Below, piece by piece: positions 1 to 10,543 of a DNA stretch of 64,000 nucleotides. Each line of letters begins with the position of its first letter. The first letter of the stretch is position 1. The stretch comes from Miscanthus floridulus (taxonomy: Eukaryota > Streptophyta > Magnoliopsida > Poales > Poaceae). The translations under genes were made by a program, and so were the position numbers. Under the pieces are notes generated by a model. It was not told the DNA's origin. It did no database searches and saw only the letters and a list, made by a program, of their open reading frames with translations. The DNA lies in assembly GCF_019320115.1 (NCBI RefSeq), contig NC_089587.1, positions 80,769,957 to 80,833,956 on the forward strand. The letters are read 5' to 3'.

Positions 1-772
1 GATCACGACCGGACGCAGGACCTCACCATCTAGTCGTTTCCAGTAAGCTTCCACACGTGACCAGACACGTCTGATCAAGCTCGATCAGATGCAACCAGCA
101 TCCGGTCACACACTGCCTCTTAGTGTGCTGCCACATCAGTGCGATCAGACGCAGCCATCCAGCGTTCGATCACATTAACACCAGTGTCCGATCAAAGACC
201 GATGATGCGTGTCTTCAACAGCAACTGACCAAACACGTCGGTCCATCCGAGACCAGCGTCCGGTCACTGCGTGACCAGCGTGACTAACCCCTTTTCAACT
301 CTATCTTCTTCACCCTTGCTCAAATGTGCCAACCACCAAGTGTATCGCCTTGTGCACATGTGTTAGCATATTTTCACAAACATTTTCAAGGGTGTTAGCA
401 TTCCACTAGATCCTAAATGCATATGTAATGAGTTAGATCATCTAGTAGCACTTTGATAACCGCATTTCGATACGAGTTTCACTCCTCTTAATAGTACGGC
501 TATCAATCCTAAATGTGATCACACTCGCTAAGTGTCTTGATCACAAAAACAAAATGGCTCCTATCATTTATACCTTTGCCTAGAGCCTTTTGTTTGTCTC
601 TTTCTTCTTTTCAAGTCCAAGTACCCGGTCATCACCATGGCATTGTCATTGTCATGTCATGATCTTTATTTGCTTCACCACTTGGAGTGTGCTACATATC
701 TCATGATCACTTGATAAACTAGGTTAACACTTAGGGTTTCATCAATTCACCAAAACCAAACTAGAGCTTTCA
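1..772 (+). repeat. LTR fragment (3' part) rich in CCGGAC words
   Basis: This stretch has no gene-like reading frame. The first 290 bases are crowded with short words such as GACCGGACGC, CCGGTCA and GATCAGACGC. Then follows AT-rich non-coding DNA ending in GAGCTTTCA, a plausible LTR 3' terminus (LTRs end in CA). The same GACCGGACGC-type words occur inside the solo LTR at 45507-47037, but the rest of the sequence differs, so it is probably another family with a similar internal repeat. The 5' end lies outside the window. Assignment to an LTR is an inference from style and the CA terminus. Confidence 0.45.
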
Positions 773-1181
773 CCAGCCCATAAGATGAAGCCTTACGGGG
801 CACAACTCTGCTCGGCGCCTCCTGCAAGACACTAGGAAGATATCCTAAAGATACTACAAGATCTGTTAGGATATGTATGATCCCAAGATTCCTATAATCT
901 GTTATTACTTTTTGGTTATCTCTCAGATCTAACCGACCTATAACCCTGCCCCGGACTATATAAGGCGGGCAGGGACCCCCTCCAAACTCACGCAATATTA
1001 TACGATAGCTAATACAAACCAACAGACCACAGGAGTAGGGTATTACGTTATACTGACGGCCTAAACCTATCTAACTCATGTGTCTCTATTGCCTTCTTGT
1101 TCTTGACTGCACGCCTATCTACCGATCAATCTACCTTCATGAGATACCCGTCGGAGGACTGCCGATGATATTCTATCGACA
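773..1181 (+). repeat. Second LTR fragment, promoter and R/U5 part
   Basis: A TATA box (TATATAA, 957-963) is followed by a GC-rich stretch with GGCGGGCAGGGACCCC and then pyrimidine-rich sequence ending near CGACA at 1181. This layout (core promoter, short leader, CGACA end) is typical of the right half of grass gypsy LTRs. No internal region follows; sequence of a decayed mobile-domain gene starts immediately after. It is best read as a truncated LTR remnant. Confidence 0.45.
957..963 (+). promoter_or_regulatory. TATA box of the LTR fragment
   Basis: TATATAA stands in a GC-rich setting (CCCGGACTATATAAGG) about 220 bases before the putative LTR end, the normal spacing for an LTR core promoter. 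Whether it is active cannot be seen. Confidence 0.4.
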
Positions 1182-2690
1182 CCAGGTCAGCCTCCATGTT
1201 GGCAGCCGACGTGGGCGTACCTTTGGGACCAGGTTAGGGTTCCGCACGTGAGGTTACAGTGGGCGTACATTGAGTTCACGAACAAGCTAGACACGCTCAC
1301 GGCATCTAGTGTAAGTAAATTTTATTTCCCATGCTGGTTTGAAATGGTTTAGTATACCATCTAACATCTTGTTTGGACATGTTGCAGGTGTCGTCGGAGT
1401 CGTACGATGGAGAGGGGCACTTCCTTTTCATTTGAGCAACATGTGTGGGTGCAACGATGACTTCTATAGGATGAGGTGCCCTCTAATATGTTTCTATGCT
1501 ATCGAGTTCCACCTGCCAGATAGAGTTGCATGCCAATTTGGAGTAAGATAGCTTTGGCTAATGGCTCCATTCTCGATTGGTGTTGACTTACACAAGTAAG
1601 TGTTTTGCTATTTCAAATGTCTCGTGATGGTCCATTTCCATTAATATGGTGACATGTACATGGATTCAAGTAATGATGACATACGTGCAGGTTGGATCAT
1701 CAGAAGAACAGAAAGATTTTTGACTAGGAGAAGCACCACCAGTACAACATTGAGCAATGGGAGTAGATGCACGACAACGTGGACGAGAAAAACAAGCTAC
1801 ACATGAACCGTGAGTTCAGGCGGTACCAAGCTTGGTACCAACGTGCGACATGTTGTAGGCTGAGGCTACAATGGACAGAAGATGACTACGCCGACATCGA
1901 GTCCTCCGACGATGAAGACACGGCGTACGACCAATCTACTAGTGTAGGAAGGCAAGTGGAGGCAGGACCAATCTTGGATAGAGTGGTAAGTCAATTGCCT
2001 TATTTTTCTACGTTAAGTTGCATACCAATACATTATGTGTTAGAGGTATCTATTTTAGTTAGTGTGACCTTTGAGCTATAGCATCCTTATAATATGTTAG
2101 ATTCTTGTACAAAAAAACAAAACCTGTTGATATCTGTTCAGAAGTATTATTACTAAGAACTTTGTTGCAGGGAAATACCAGAAGTATTATTACTAAGAAC
2201 TTTGTTGCAGGGAAATACCCTCAAATGCTCCATTGAAGACATTGAGTGCTTTCGTCCGAGAGTCAGGGACGACGACACGCGTAGCTTCCTAGACGTAAGA
2301 TTCAAAATATTCTTTCAAACATATTATTAATACGTTAGATTCTTTCAGTTAACATAATTTTATACAATAGAGGTTGTCACGTCGGCTACACTGTGCGGCT
2401 GCTCGTTGTAGTTGTAGGATAGACACGATGCAAGACGTGTATGTTCCTTCCACAGGCAGAGGGGACTTAGGTTCCTGTAGCCAAGCACCTACAAGGGATG
2501 AGGACAAGGATGACGATGACGTGGACCAGAGGCACGAGGAGCTTGGCCCATCTTAGCTCTAGGACGCTCCCTTGACTCAGCCTACATAGCTTCCAGGCAC
2601 TAGGCGACGCTGTCCACCTGACCCTTACACTCTAGGTACCAGCGCTCTTGGTCACAAGGGTAAGGGTAAGACTAGGAGGCAGTGAGGGTT
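1182..2690 (+). pseudogene. Plant mobile domain (PMD) transposon gene relic
   Basis: Broken plus-strand reading frames resemble the C-terminal part of plant-mobile-domain proteins, encoded by MULE-like and other plant transposons. At about 1441-1550 the frame reads through a CPLICFYAIEFHLPD segment. At 1767-1990 comes a tail with RYQAWYQRAT and an acidic SSDDEDTAYD stretch followed by GRQVEAGPILDRV. At 2220-2295 and 2374-2556 two more exon-like blocks encode FRPRVRD, a Cys/Arg-rich SRRLHCAAARCSCR segment and a Gln/Asp-rich tail. Stops and frame changes separate the blocks, and apparent intron borders (GTAAGT/TTGCAG) remain. No N-terminal PMD core is present in the window. Family recognition is from memory of the typical motif series, not from a search. 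Confidence 0.55.
2140..2219 (+). repeat. Perfect 40-bp tandem duplication
   Basis: Two identical 40-base units (2140-2179 and 2180-2219) follow each other directly. Each contains the acceptor-like TTTGTTGCAG|GG that precedes an exon block of the PMD relic, so the relic carries two candidate splice acceptors 40 bases apart. Confidence 0.9.
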
Positions 2691-2699
2691 TGTGGTAGA

Positions 2700-3045
2700 T
2701 GTTAGTATGTACTATTATGGATTTTGTAGTTATTTTCCTATAACTATTTGGGACTGTATGGACATTGTGGACTATGCAGGACTATGCAGGATATGTTATG
2801 TTGATTGTGATGTTTGTTATGGTTGTATTGTGCTCTTTGGATGATTAAATGTTTGGATTATATAATGATGTCTCTATTTGTAACTGTGGATGCTCCTGAA
2901 ACAAGGGAAACTCTTGCGATTTTTTTCCGTGAATCATTAATTATACTACACTGCTAAAAAGGCACAAATATAGCGCACATATTAAATGTAAATTCATTAG
3001 AACGTGTATAGTCCAATCGTATCGTATAGACGATTTGCAGATGAA
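2700..3045. other. Non-coding spacer in decayed transposon
   Basis: AT-rich sequence with no supported reading frame lies between the PMD relic and the 131-bp repeats. Short imperfect duplications (for example GGACTATGCAGGACTATGCAGG near 2770) are visible, but nothing gene-like. Confidence 0.5.
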
Positions 3046-3420
3046 TCTAGGCTTTTCAGTAACAGTGAACGAATCTAGGCTTTTCAGACAATAAAAATAG
3101 ACTTTTCAGTTACAAGGACGAGGAGTACGATGACAGCAGTGATTTATCACTTCATTTACATAGTACACCTATAACATCTAGGCTTTTCAATAACAGCGAA
3201 CGAATATAGGCTTTTTAGACAATGAAAATAGACTTTTCAGTTACAAGGATGAGGAGTACGATGACAGCAGCGATATATCACTTCACTTACATAGTACACT
3301 TATAGCATCTAGGTTTTTCAGTGATTTATCATGTCAACGATGAATAGACTTTTCAGGAAACGAATCTAGGCTTTTTAGTGTCCACTGAAATAGGCTCTTC
3401 AGTGAAACTAATTAGGCTTC
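3046..3420. repeat. 131-bp tandem repeat, about 2.5 copies
   Basis: Units begin with TCTAGG at 3046, 3177 and 3308, an exact period of 131 bases. Each full unit contains three smaller TAGGCTTTTCAG/TAGACTTTTCAG words, so there is also a short-period internal repeat. The third unit is partial and decays into further AGGCTTTTCAGTG words up to about 3420. No coding role is apparent. Confidence 0.8.
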
Positions 3421-3536
3421 TTGTGACCAGTTAAAACACATTGAAACAGCAACTAAACCAGCCTCTGCCTATATACACAATGTTGGATGCATTGCTACTT
3501 ACTTCCTGACTAGTATTTTCTTTCGTTGCAGTACCG

Positions 3537-4206
3537 ATGTCTGGATGGTTGTCCAGAGGGAGAGGAAAGGGGAAGGGAACTACCATTGTGTGGGAGGGTT
3601 CTATTGGTCCTAATTTCTTTGAGGAAGCTCCTTTTGAGAGGTTCCCAGTTGAGAGCAAAAGTGATTTCACCAAAGAGGCACCACTGAGAGGATATGATGA
3701 ACGGAAAGAAGAGTGACCAAAATGCATACATGGTGAGGACTGCCTAGTGTAGATGTTCACCGAGAGAATAGATGGAGGTCGTTGTTTCTTCAAATGCCCG
3801 CGAGCATGGGTAATTGCTATTACTATTTGTTTCTTCAATATGTTCCTCTTCTATACAACTTACATGACAAACTTATTGTAGTCTTCCTTGGCCGAAGAAA
3901 ACTATGAGTTCACTAGGTGGGTCGATCCTCGACCTATTTATCCATATGCAGAGTATATCTACTACCTGCAGGACCGTATCTTTGATCTAGAAAGGGAAGT
4001 TAGCAGCGGTTACAAGGACCGAACGACAGGACGACAACAACAATGGTGCCGATTCACAGGAGGCACTCTGCAATGATCCATATTGCACCTGCACTAACCA
4101 CAAGAACAAGGGGCCTTCGTCGTCACCCCTGTCACCACCAACACCAACAATGGGAGACTACTGTGGAGAAGGTGCAACACAATTTGTTATGTGGTCACAC
4201 TATTAG
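3537..4206 (+). pseudogene. GRF-zinc-finger-like transposon ORF relic
   Basis: After an acceptor-like TCGTTGCAG, an ATG at 3537 opens a frame starting MSGWLSRGRGKGKGT. It is broken by in-frame stops around 3713 and 3753. The next part has spaced cysteines (PKCIHGEDC, then GRRFFKCPRAW) and, in a following block from about 3885, ENYEFTRWVDP. This order, CxxG.C then FxxCP then FxxWxD, is that of GRF-type zinc fingers, which often accompany plant transposon proteins. A one-base frame change near 4030 leads into a Cys-rich tail (ALCNDPYCTC) ending with TAG at 4204-4206. The setting next to a PMD relic suggests both came from one element. Broken and not expected to make protein. Confidence 0.5.
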
Positions 4207-4573
4207 GACGACCCTATCTTATTCACATGGCACATCCATGTGTTTGTTTTTTTGTTTAATTACCTACATGTTAGGTTTAGTCGAAGAAACTTTGTACCCT
4301 AGTTTGGTACATATTCTCACATGCCATTTCATGTGTTTTGTGTGTTGAATTATATAATGCCCTACTTCGTTAGGTTGTATTTGCAGTACGTGATCATATT
4401 TTACTATGTCTGCAACATTATACTGAATATTATGACCACAAATAATGAAAACAACCACATAATTAAAAGTCCAATACTATGCCACATTAAATAACACAAT
4501 AATACTAGAAGTATGTGCCGATAATAGACAACATTGTTCATGAATAAACCATAGAACTAGCAAGTCATGAAGA
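4207..4573. other. AT-rich spacer between convergent transposon ORFs
   Basis: This AT-rich region separates the plus-strand relic ending at 4206 from the minus-strand relic ending at 4574. It may hold both 3' untranslated regions. No reading frame in it is supported. Confidence 0.5.
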
Positions 4574-5124
4574 CTACTGAGTGCAACGAGGCCACTTTCC
4601 CTTCCTCAGGGCATTAGGATTCTCCTCCATCGCTGCTTTCGCTTGGCATGCACGCTCAAGCTTCGTCTCCCTCTCCTCCCTGTACGCAGCAACACGTCTC
4701 ATTTCCTCCTCTTCCTTGTTCTCCTTTTTTCAGCCTCCTCTCCGTGTCTCTTCTCTATCATCTCCTTGTTCTCTACCTCCCACCGCAACAGTTTCTGCAT
4801 TCATTCCTTGTCTTCAGGCTTTATCTCAGTGTCGATCCACTGCTCAAAATCACAGTGCCGTGAAGGGGTCTGTAAAAAATGTAATTGTTACAAAACAAAA
4901 AAATCATGCAAGATGTCATATGACACAAACATCAATTCCTTTATCTTGTTAATGCGACGCTGACGAAGTGTAGGCTCAAATGCAAAATTGAAACACATCC
5001 AATACCTCTGCCTATACGTGTCCTCTTCATTGGACTTGGCTACCTTACAAGGATCGCCGCAAAAGCACATGGTCACTGAAACACCACTAGGCAGAGGCAA
5101 TGGGTCGAAGGTATTTTCGGTCAT
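4574..5124 (-). pseudogene. GRF-zinc-finger-like ORF with basic coiled-coil tail
   Basis: On the minus strand an ATG at 5124 starts MTENTFDPLPLPSG and runs into a zinc-finger-like segment with CFCGDPC, YWMCFNFAFEP and a basic RQRRINK. A second block begins after an acceptor-like TTTTTTACAG near 4875, contains CDFEQWIDTE, and continues as a long Glu/Lys/Arg-rich helix ending in EENPNALRKGKWPRCTQ and TAG (4574-4576). The donor after RRINK reads ATAAAG where GTAAAG would be expected, so splicing is probably lost, and the helix frame is broken. The domain order (GRF-like finger plus charged coiled coil) matches transposon-encoded plant proteins; the exact family is uncertain. Confidence 0.5.
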
Positions 5125-6889
5125 CCGGCTATAACTACAATACAACCAATTTCGTTCTAAGAATCGAAAGCAATTAACATTAAACCCTAAACCTAGGGTT
5201 TTCCATTTGATGCACAACAATGAACCCATAACATAACAACATACGCTGCGGTTACCTTGGTTTGTTAGTTTTTCTACGCATTGGCATCCTACGGTTGTAT
5301 AATATAAATATTAAAAATTATATAAAACCCTAAGTAATGATGATTCTTAGGTTGAAAAATCCGACTAATATATACCGAATCGATGCGAAAAAAATTAGGA
5401 CGGCTTGCTCTCGAAGATCTACGGATCAAATCAAAGTTTTCAAGGTCTAATATGCCGATTCGTGAGGTAGGACGAAGTGGGGAGAGAAAAAACCCGAGAG
5501 GGAGGAGAAAGAAGAGGAAGAAGGCTCGAGCAGGAAGGTTGAGGGCGGGGTTAAAACACCATATCGGCGCCATAGATCCTGGCGCCAAGCTCGGCGTCAG
5601 GATATACAGCGTTGAGCTGTCTGCCAAGTCACCGCCACGTCTACGTCGAGCCCAAGACCTCGGCGCCAGCAACGATGGCGTCGAGCTAAGGGTCTAGATT
5701 TTGAAATCTTATCTCCAGGGGCATATTTGTGAAAAATTTTCAAAAAAAAAGGCTAAAAAATAAAAAATTCGGTGCTATACACTGGGCTCTGCCTGTGTCC
5801 ACGAGGCTAGCCCGGCGACACTTGGGCCTGCAGGGGGCCAATGGACACGGGCCGGCCTCCGACAGCGGCCCTTGGCCCATGTCCTCCCTCCGGCCGTCTT
5901 CCGTGTCCGTATATTTGGCAGTGGCATCGGCATGCAGGGCTCATGATGAGCCACACGTGCACACTGATTAGCTACCTAGCTGTGCTGCTAGTCTTTTTGC
6001 ATGCATTGCCTACCTTTTAATTTCTGATGATGGTGGTCGATGATGATACTTGATACCTTATTATTACCAGCCTTTAACTTGAACTCCGTCGTCATGATGA
6101 CACGGCCATAATTAATCTCTCTTTCGCGCGCGAGTGCCCAACGTACAAATTAATGTCGAGTATCTTTCTTATTGGGAACTTGATGCACGTAGACGGAGCT
6201 ACCATACACCACATATACATACATGCACACACAAATGAAAAATGATACCATTTCATCAATTAAAAAAAACACTCTAAAAATGATGCCATTTCACCATCGC
6301 ATCACGCACAAATGATGCCGTTTAGCCGTCACGCAGCTAGCACACACATCAACCATCTGTTTTTTTTTCTTTATATATATGTCGATGCGTACGTACCGTC
6401 TCCATCGAGACATAAGTTATATCGTCGGTTTAGGTTTGACCTAGCTAAAGGACTCCAGGAATATAATCAAGAATGCATTGGTCGTCACTCACACATCCAC
6501 CATAAGTGTATATGCAACAACAACTACTTGAATAATTAATTGTTGTTCATATGATATGCATGCGTGGTTGAAGCATCTTTTTTTGGTCCCTCACATGCAT
6601 ACATGCATTCATGATTCATGGCCGTTGAATTGATCCATATCGTCCACGAACGATATTAGCAGTAGTTAGTCGACGACGACGTCGACATAATACCAGAAGC
6701 GTATATACCCGTGCGTTGCTGCAAGGATGAATTTTGGTGCATGGATGGTGCATCATGCTAACGTGGACAAATAAATGTATATTCATAGATGATGTGATTT
6801 ATTGCTGATATGGATAGGTTGCATGAATTAATGTTCCATATAAAAATTGGATGCGCTAGTGGGACGTCAATTTGAATGACTTACATGTC
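5125..6889. other. Intergenic region with GGCGCC-rich block
   Basis: About 5290-5700 is purine-rich, then GC-rich with four GGCGCC palindromes, and may be the 5' region of the minus-strand relic downstream. From 5720 to 6890 the sequence is AT-rich with repeated ATGCATGCA and ACGTACGTA words and no exon-like frames. I see no supported gene here. Confidence 0.5.
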
Positions 6890-7567
6890 TAGATAAAATT
6901 GTAGTCGGGTTTAAGATTACGAGAGACAGAGATATCATTCGGTGGAACAGGTCTGTGCCTCAGGCTCACTCGACTCGAACTGCAACGACAATTTGGAACA
7001 GTATCGTTCAGACTTCGCTCACAAGATTGTCATTTAGACTTCGCTCACTGGTACTAGAGAGAAACGCCGGGGACCCTTCTGCCTCGGCCTTGGGAAACTT
7101 GATTTCGGCAGCCTTTATCGTCTTTTGCAGCCCAGGATTGCGCCACCATACCCTGCTGCTAAGTTCATCTGGAATAGTCATGCTCCTCCAAGAGTCCAAT
7201 TCTTCGTTTGGTTACTCGTCGCCCTGTGTTACTCTTCAGCTTGACAAGTCCAAACCACTTCCCAAGTAAGCACTTTCGTCGCCCTGTGTTACTGGAACTT
7301 GTGGAAACGTAGGAATGGAATCATTTTTAGAAATGAGGCACTCACACATCAACAGGTGTTTCGTCTCATTCACAGTGATGCAAAACTGTGGAAGTCCAGA
7401 CTGCCAAAGAGAGACAAATTGATCGCTGATGCCTGGTGTAACATTCTGTTATCAAACATGTAGCCTAATACAATGATGATGATGTAAAAGTTGTAATTTT
7501 CGAACCATGATGGGTCCACTGGATCTAGATCAATGAAATCCCCCCACCCCCGACCGTCAAAAAAAAA
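6890..7567 (+). mobile_element. 5'-truncated LINE remnant (zf-RVT end, 3' UTR, poly-A)
   Basis: Plus-strand fragments match the C-terminal end of plant L1-type LINE ORF2. KFIWNSHAPPRVQFFVWLL (about 7163-7220) is the zf-RVT signature, and a later block from about 7290 reads WNLWKRRNGIIFRNEA and ends SNM-stop near 7462. A short 3' UTR follows, ending in an A-run at 7559-7567, the expected LINE tail. Between the two blocks an 18-base word (TCGTCGCCCTGTGTTACT) is present twice, 60 bases apart, and most of the zinc-finger region is missing. No clear target duplication was found. Confidence 0.65.
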
Positions 7568-8660
7568 TCACTCGGCTGACTAGCTGCTGCAGCTCGATCG
7601 TAACCTCCAGAAAGGAAGGATGGATGGACGGCCAGCAGGACAGGTCACAGCCAGAAAGAAGTTTTGACGATCCGTCCTGGCTCCTTCCTGGGTCAGGGTG
7701 GGTCGGTTGCTGCGTGCCCGTCGACGGCGACACTAGCTAGCTTCCTTGTACGTACGTGCCGGCCCATGCCGCCCATCGTACGTACTTACGCGTACGTGCC
7801 GGCCCATGAGCTAGGCACTACTACCATGCATGCATGGCTACTGTGGCTTGCCCAGGGGCACGGGCAGCACAGAGGGAGAGCGGTGTTTTGTGTTTGGTTG
7901 GTGGTGAGCGCCGCATGCAGTTCGCTCGCGGATGATCAGGTACGGTGGAGCCGGCCGGACGCTGGCTGGTCCAACGTAACAGTGGTCGTTGCAGCATGCA
8001 GCCGGCCAGCTCCAGCGGCTCACACGCGCGCCAGACAGCGGCCTGCCGCCTGCCGCCTGCCGCCGCCGCCCCCGGCCCGCGTCGGCAGGTGGCTGGCTGC
8101 CTGCCTGTTGGCTGTTGCATGCGTGCGCACGGCAAGGCCCATTTCATTCGCCGCTCCGACCTAGCCCCGTGGGCGTGGCAGGAATGGATCACTGTAAAAA
8201 GACGGGATTTTTATCGCTGTGCAGAGTGCCAGCAGAGTGCTCCAGGCGGTGGTGGCGCAGCGCTGCGGCTTTCTCTGCTCGATCGCGCGCTCCTGCCTCC
8301 TCTGCCTGATGCCGTGCAGCACTCCACGACAGCTTTTGGCTTTTGGCTGCTTTTCACCCTACCCCGTGCCTAGCTCTAGCTTTCGCCCCTGATCTTCTCC
8401 GGGCCGCCGGCCGGTACGGCACGGCCGTCGGCGTCGGGCGTCGGCTCGCCTGGCCCGCGTCCGCGTCCGCGTCCATCCATCCCATCCCTGTCGTCGTCAG
8501 TGTCATCCCGACAGACCGACCTCTGGCCCGCTACCGCTCGCTTGCATTGTCCAATCATTCCTCACCGTACCTGCATGTTGTGTCCATCATCGTCTATGCA
8601 TGTGTCCCAGTTTCGATGACCCAATTCTCAAGAAACTAATGACCTGCGCGCGTCGGTTTA
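7568..8660. other. GC-rich intergenic region, no supported gene
   Basis: Open frames exist on both strands because the GC content is high, but they lack conserved motifs, overlap each other and have no exon-like borders. A word of about 15 bases (TACGTGCCGGCCCAT) occurs twice near 7753 and 7793. Confidence 0.5.
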
Positions 8661-8850
8661 GGGGACGTTTGGTTCGAGGTAGTAAACTTTAGCAGCTAAT
8701 AAACAGTTTAGTCATTTTTAGTAATTCTAGAGTTACTAGAGAGGACTAAAGTCCTTTTAGTAGCTTTTAGTCATAGCGGTTGGTTAAAAAATTATTAAAG
8801 TGACTAAAAAATACTAAATTTAGTAGCTACTAGGCGAACCAAACAGGCCC
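8661..8850. mobile_element. Tourist-like MITE, 190 bp
   Basis: The terminal inverted repeats are GGGGACGTTTGGTTCG at 8661 and CGAACCAAACAGGCCC ending at 8850, and the element is flanked by TTA on both sides (8658-8660 and 8851-8853). TTA/TAA duplications and a G-rich TIR with GTTTGG fit PIF/Harbinger-type (Tourist) MITEs. The interior is AT-rich with many ACTAAA/TTTAGT words that form a hairpin. Confidence 0.85.
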
Positions 8851-8857
8851 TTAATAT

Positions 8858-9198
8858 GGCCATGTTTGTTTCTATAGGACCTTCTAAAGCTCCTGTCACA
8901 TCGAATGTTTAGATATATGCATGGAGTATGAAATATAGACTAATTACGAACTAATTACATAACTTACGACTAATTTACGAGATGAATCTTTTAAGCCTAA
9001 TTAACCTATGATTTGACAACGTTGTGCTACAGTAACATATGCTAATGACATATTAATTAGGCTTAAAAAATCGTCTTAGAAATTAGTCTCCATCTATGTA
9101 ATTGATTTTGTATTTAATCTATATTTAATGCTCTTTATTAATATCTAAACATTCGATGTGACATGAATTTTAGGAACAAATAAAAAACCAAACACCCC
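8858..9198. mobile_element. Tourist-like MITE, about 340 bp
   Basis: The ends GGCCATGTTTGTTT and AAACCAAACACCCC are imperfect inverted repeats. The sub-terminal sequences also pair: CACATCGAATGTTTAGATAT near 8899 and TATCTAAACATTCGATGTGA near 9142. The two arms with ATTAGGCTTAA words form a long stem. This is a common grass Tourist family. The element abuts the preceding MITE. Confidence 0.75.
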
Positions 9199-10543
9199 GT
9201 ATATGTCATACGAGTAGTTCCCTCGTCTAAAAAACACCCGGCCGGCCGGTACGGTAGCTTAGCTTAGTCGTCGCATGTCAACTCAACCGCACCACCGCGC
9301 ACTTTCGGTACACCAACACCAAACCGCTCAGAATCGCAACTTATTCACTCATCACGTAGGCAGCGCGTGGACTATCAATCCGCAGCAGCGACTGAGAGGC
9401 GACGGGCGACGACCGACGGCACAGCGGTGGTTGTGGCGGTTACATTGCAATCGCAACAAGCTGTTACGACGATCGAGCTGCTTGCATGGTGGGTGGCCCG
9501 CGGCCGCCCGGTGCTGCAGGTACTGGTAGCAACTCGCAACCTAATCGCCATCGCCAGCCACCTAATGACACACCCAGCATGCAGATGCAGCAGTCCCCTC
9601 ACCTCTAGGCTCTAGGGACGACTCCTCGCTAACCCCTCGTCGCTTTCTTTCTGGCAGCAAAACGCGCGCGCGTCATTACTGAGATCCGCTACGGGTCGGG
9701 GTCGCCGTCGTCCAGCCCTCCTGCAGGTCACACTATTCGCTAACGGCTAACCCTCTTTGCCCTCCTCCTCGCCGTCATCATCGCCTCGCCTCGCCATTAC
9801 TCCCGTGTCCGGCCACTGTTTGGACTCAACTCTGCTGGAGCCGGCCGGCCGTTCGCCTCTCCCTGTCCTTTTTTACTTCTTTTAATTAATATAATGAATT
9901 AAAATAGGGGAATGAATTAGCAGGGGCAACCCAAGGACGACGGCAGAGGGACCGGCCGGACGGCATCGTGATGGCGGAGGTGCCCTGCGTTTCTCTTTAA
10001 ATTCTTTCTTTAGTGCTTGCCTCCTTTTTCTTAATCTTTTTCCCTGATGAGCGTTGGGCGTATCTTCCTGCAGGTTTCATCCCCTTTCTTTTGCATTTGG
10101 CCTCCTGCGTGGGCCACCTCATCATCAGTACCCACCGGCTACCTAGCGAGAGCTAATCCATCCTCCACAAATATCACCTCTAGCTTAATCCTCCTCCAAC
10201 TCCAACCCACTATTGTTATCTGCCTACCGTCCGTTACCGCTAGCTAGCTAGCTATCATCATTAGCGCGCACAGCTCCTGTTCATCGTTTTCGTTGAGCTC
10301 CGCTGCGGCCTCTGGTCCCTTTGCACCTCATCACCTCACCTCGTATTCTGCTCAGTTCATGCCACGCAGCAAGAGCTCATAATACGTTAGTACAGTTAGC
10401 TCCTAGCGTTAGGGATTACATGATCTGTATCCTTACCTGAAGCTTGTCATGCACAATTAGTGTTGCTTACTTAGCTTGTATCCAGTTCCAGTGCATGCTT
10501 GGCCTTGACACTTGGTGACTGAAGAACAGAGCATCCATCAGCC
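9199..10543. other. Upstream region of the DUF547 gene
   Basis: This GC-rich and then pyrimidine-rich region has many CT runs and GCTAGCTAGC words near 10230. It probably contains the promoter and 5' UTR of the gene starting at 10544, perhaps with a 5' UTR intron (a CTTCCTGCAG acceptor-like site near 10072). No TATA box could be placed with confidence. Confidence 0.4.

Noticed and set aside
7664..8373. Several overlapping open frames in GC-rich DNA on both strands
   Set aside because: They lack motifs, have low-complexity Pro/Ala/Arg/His composition and no exon borders. They are chance frames.
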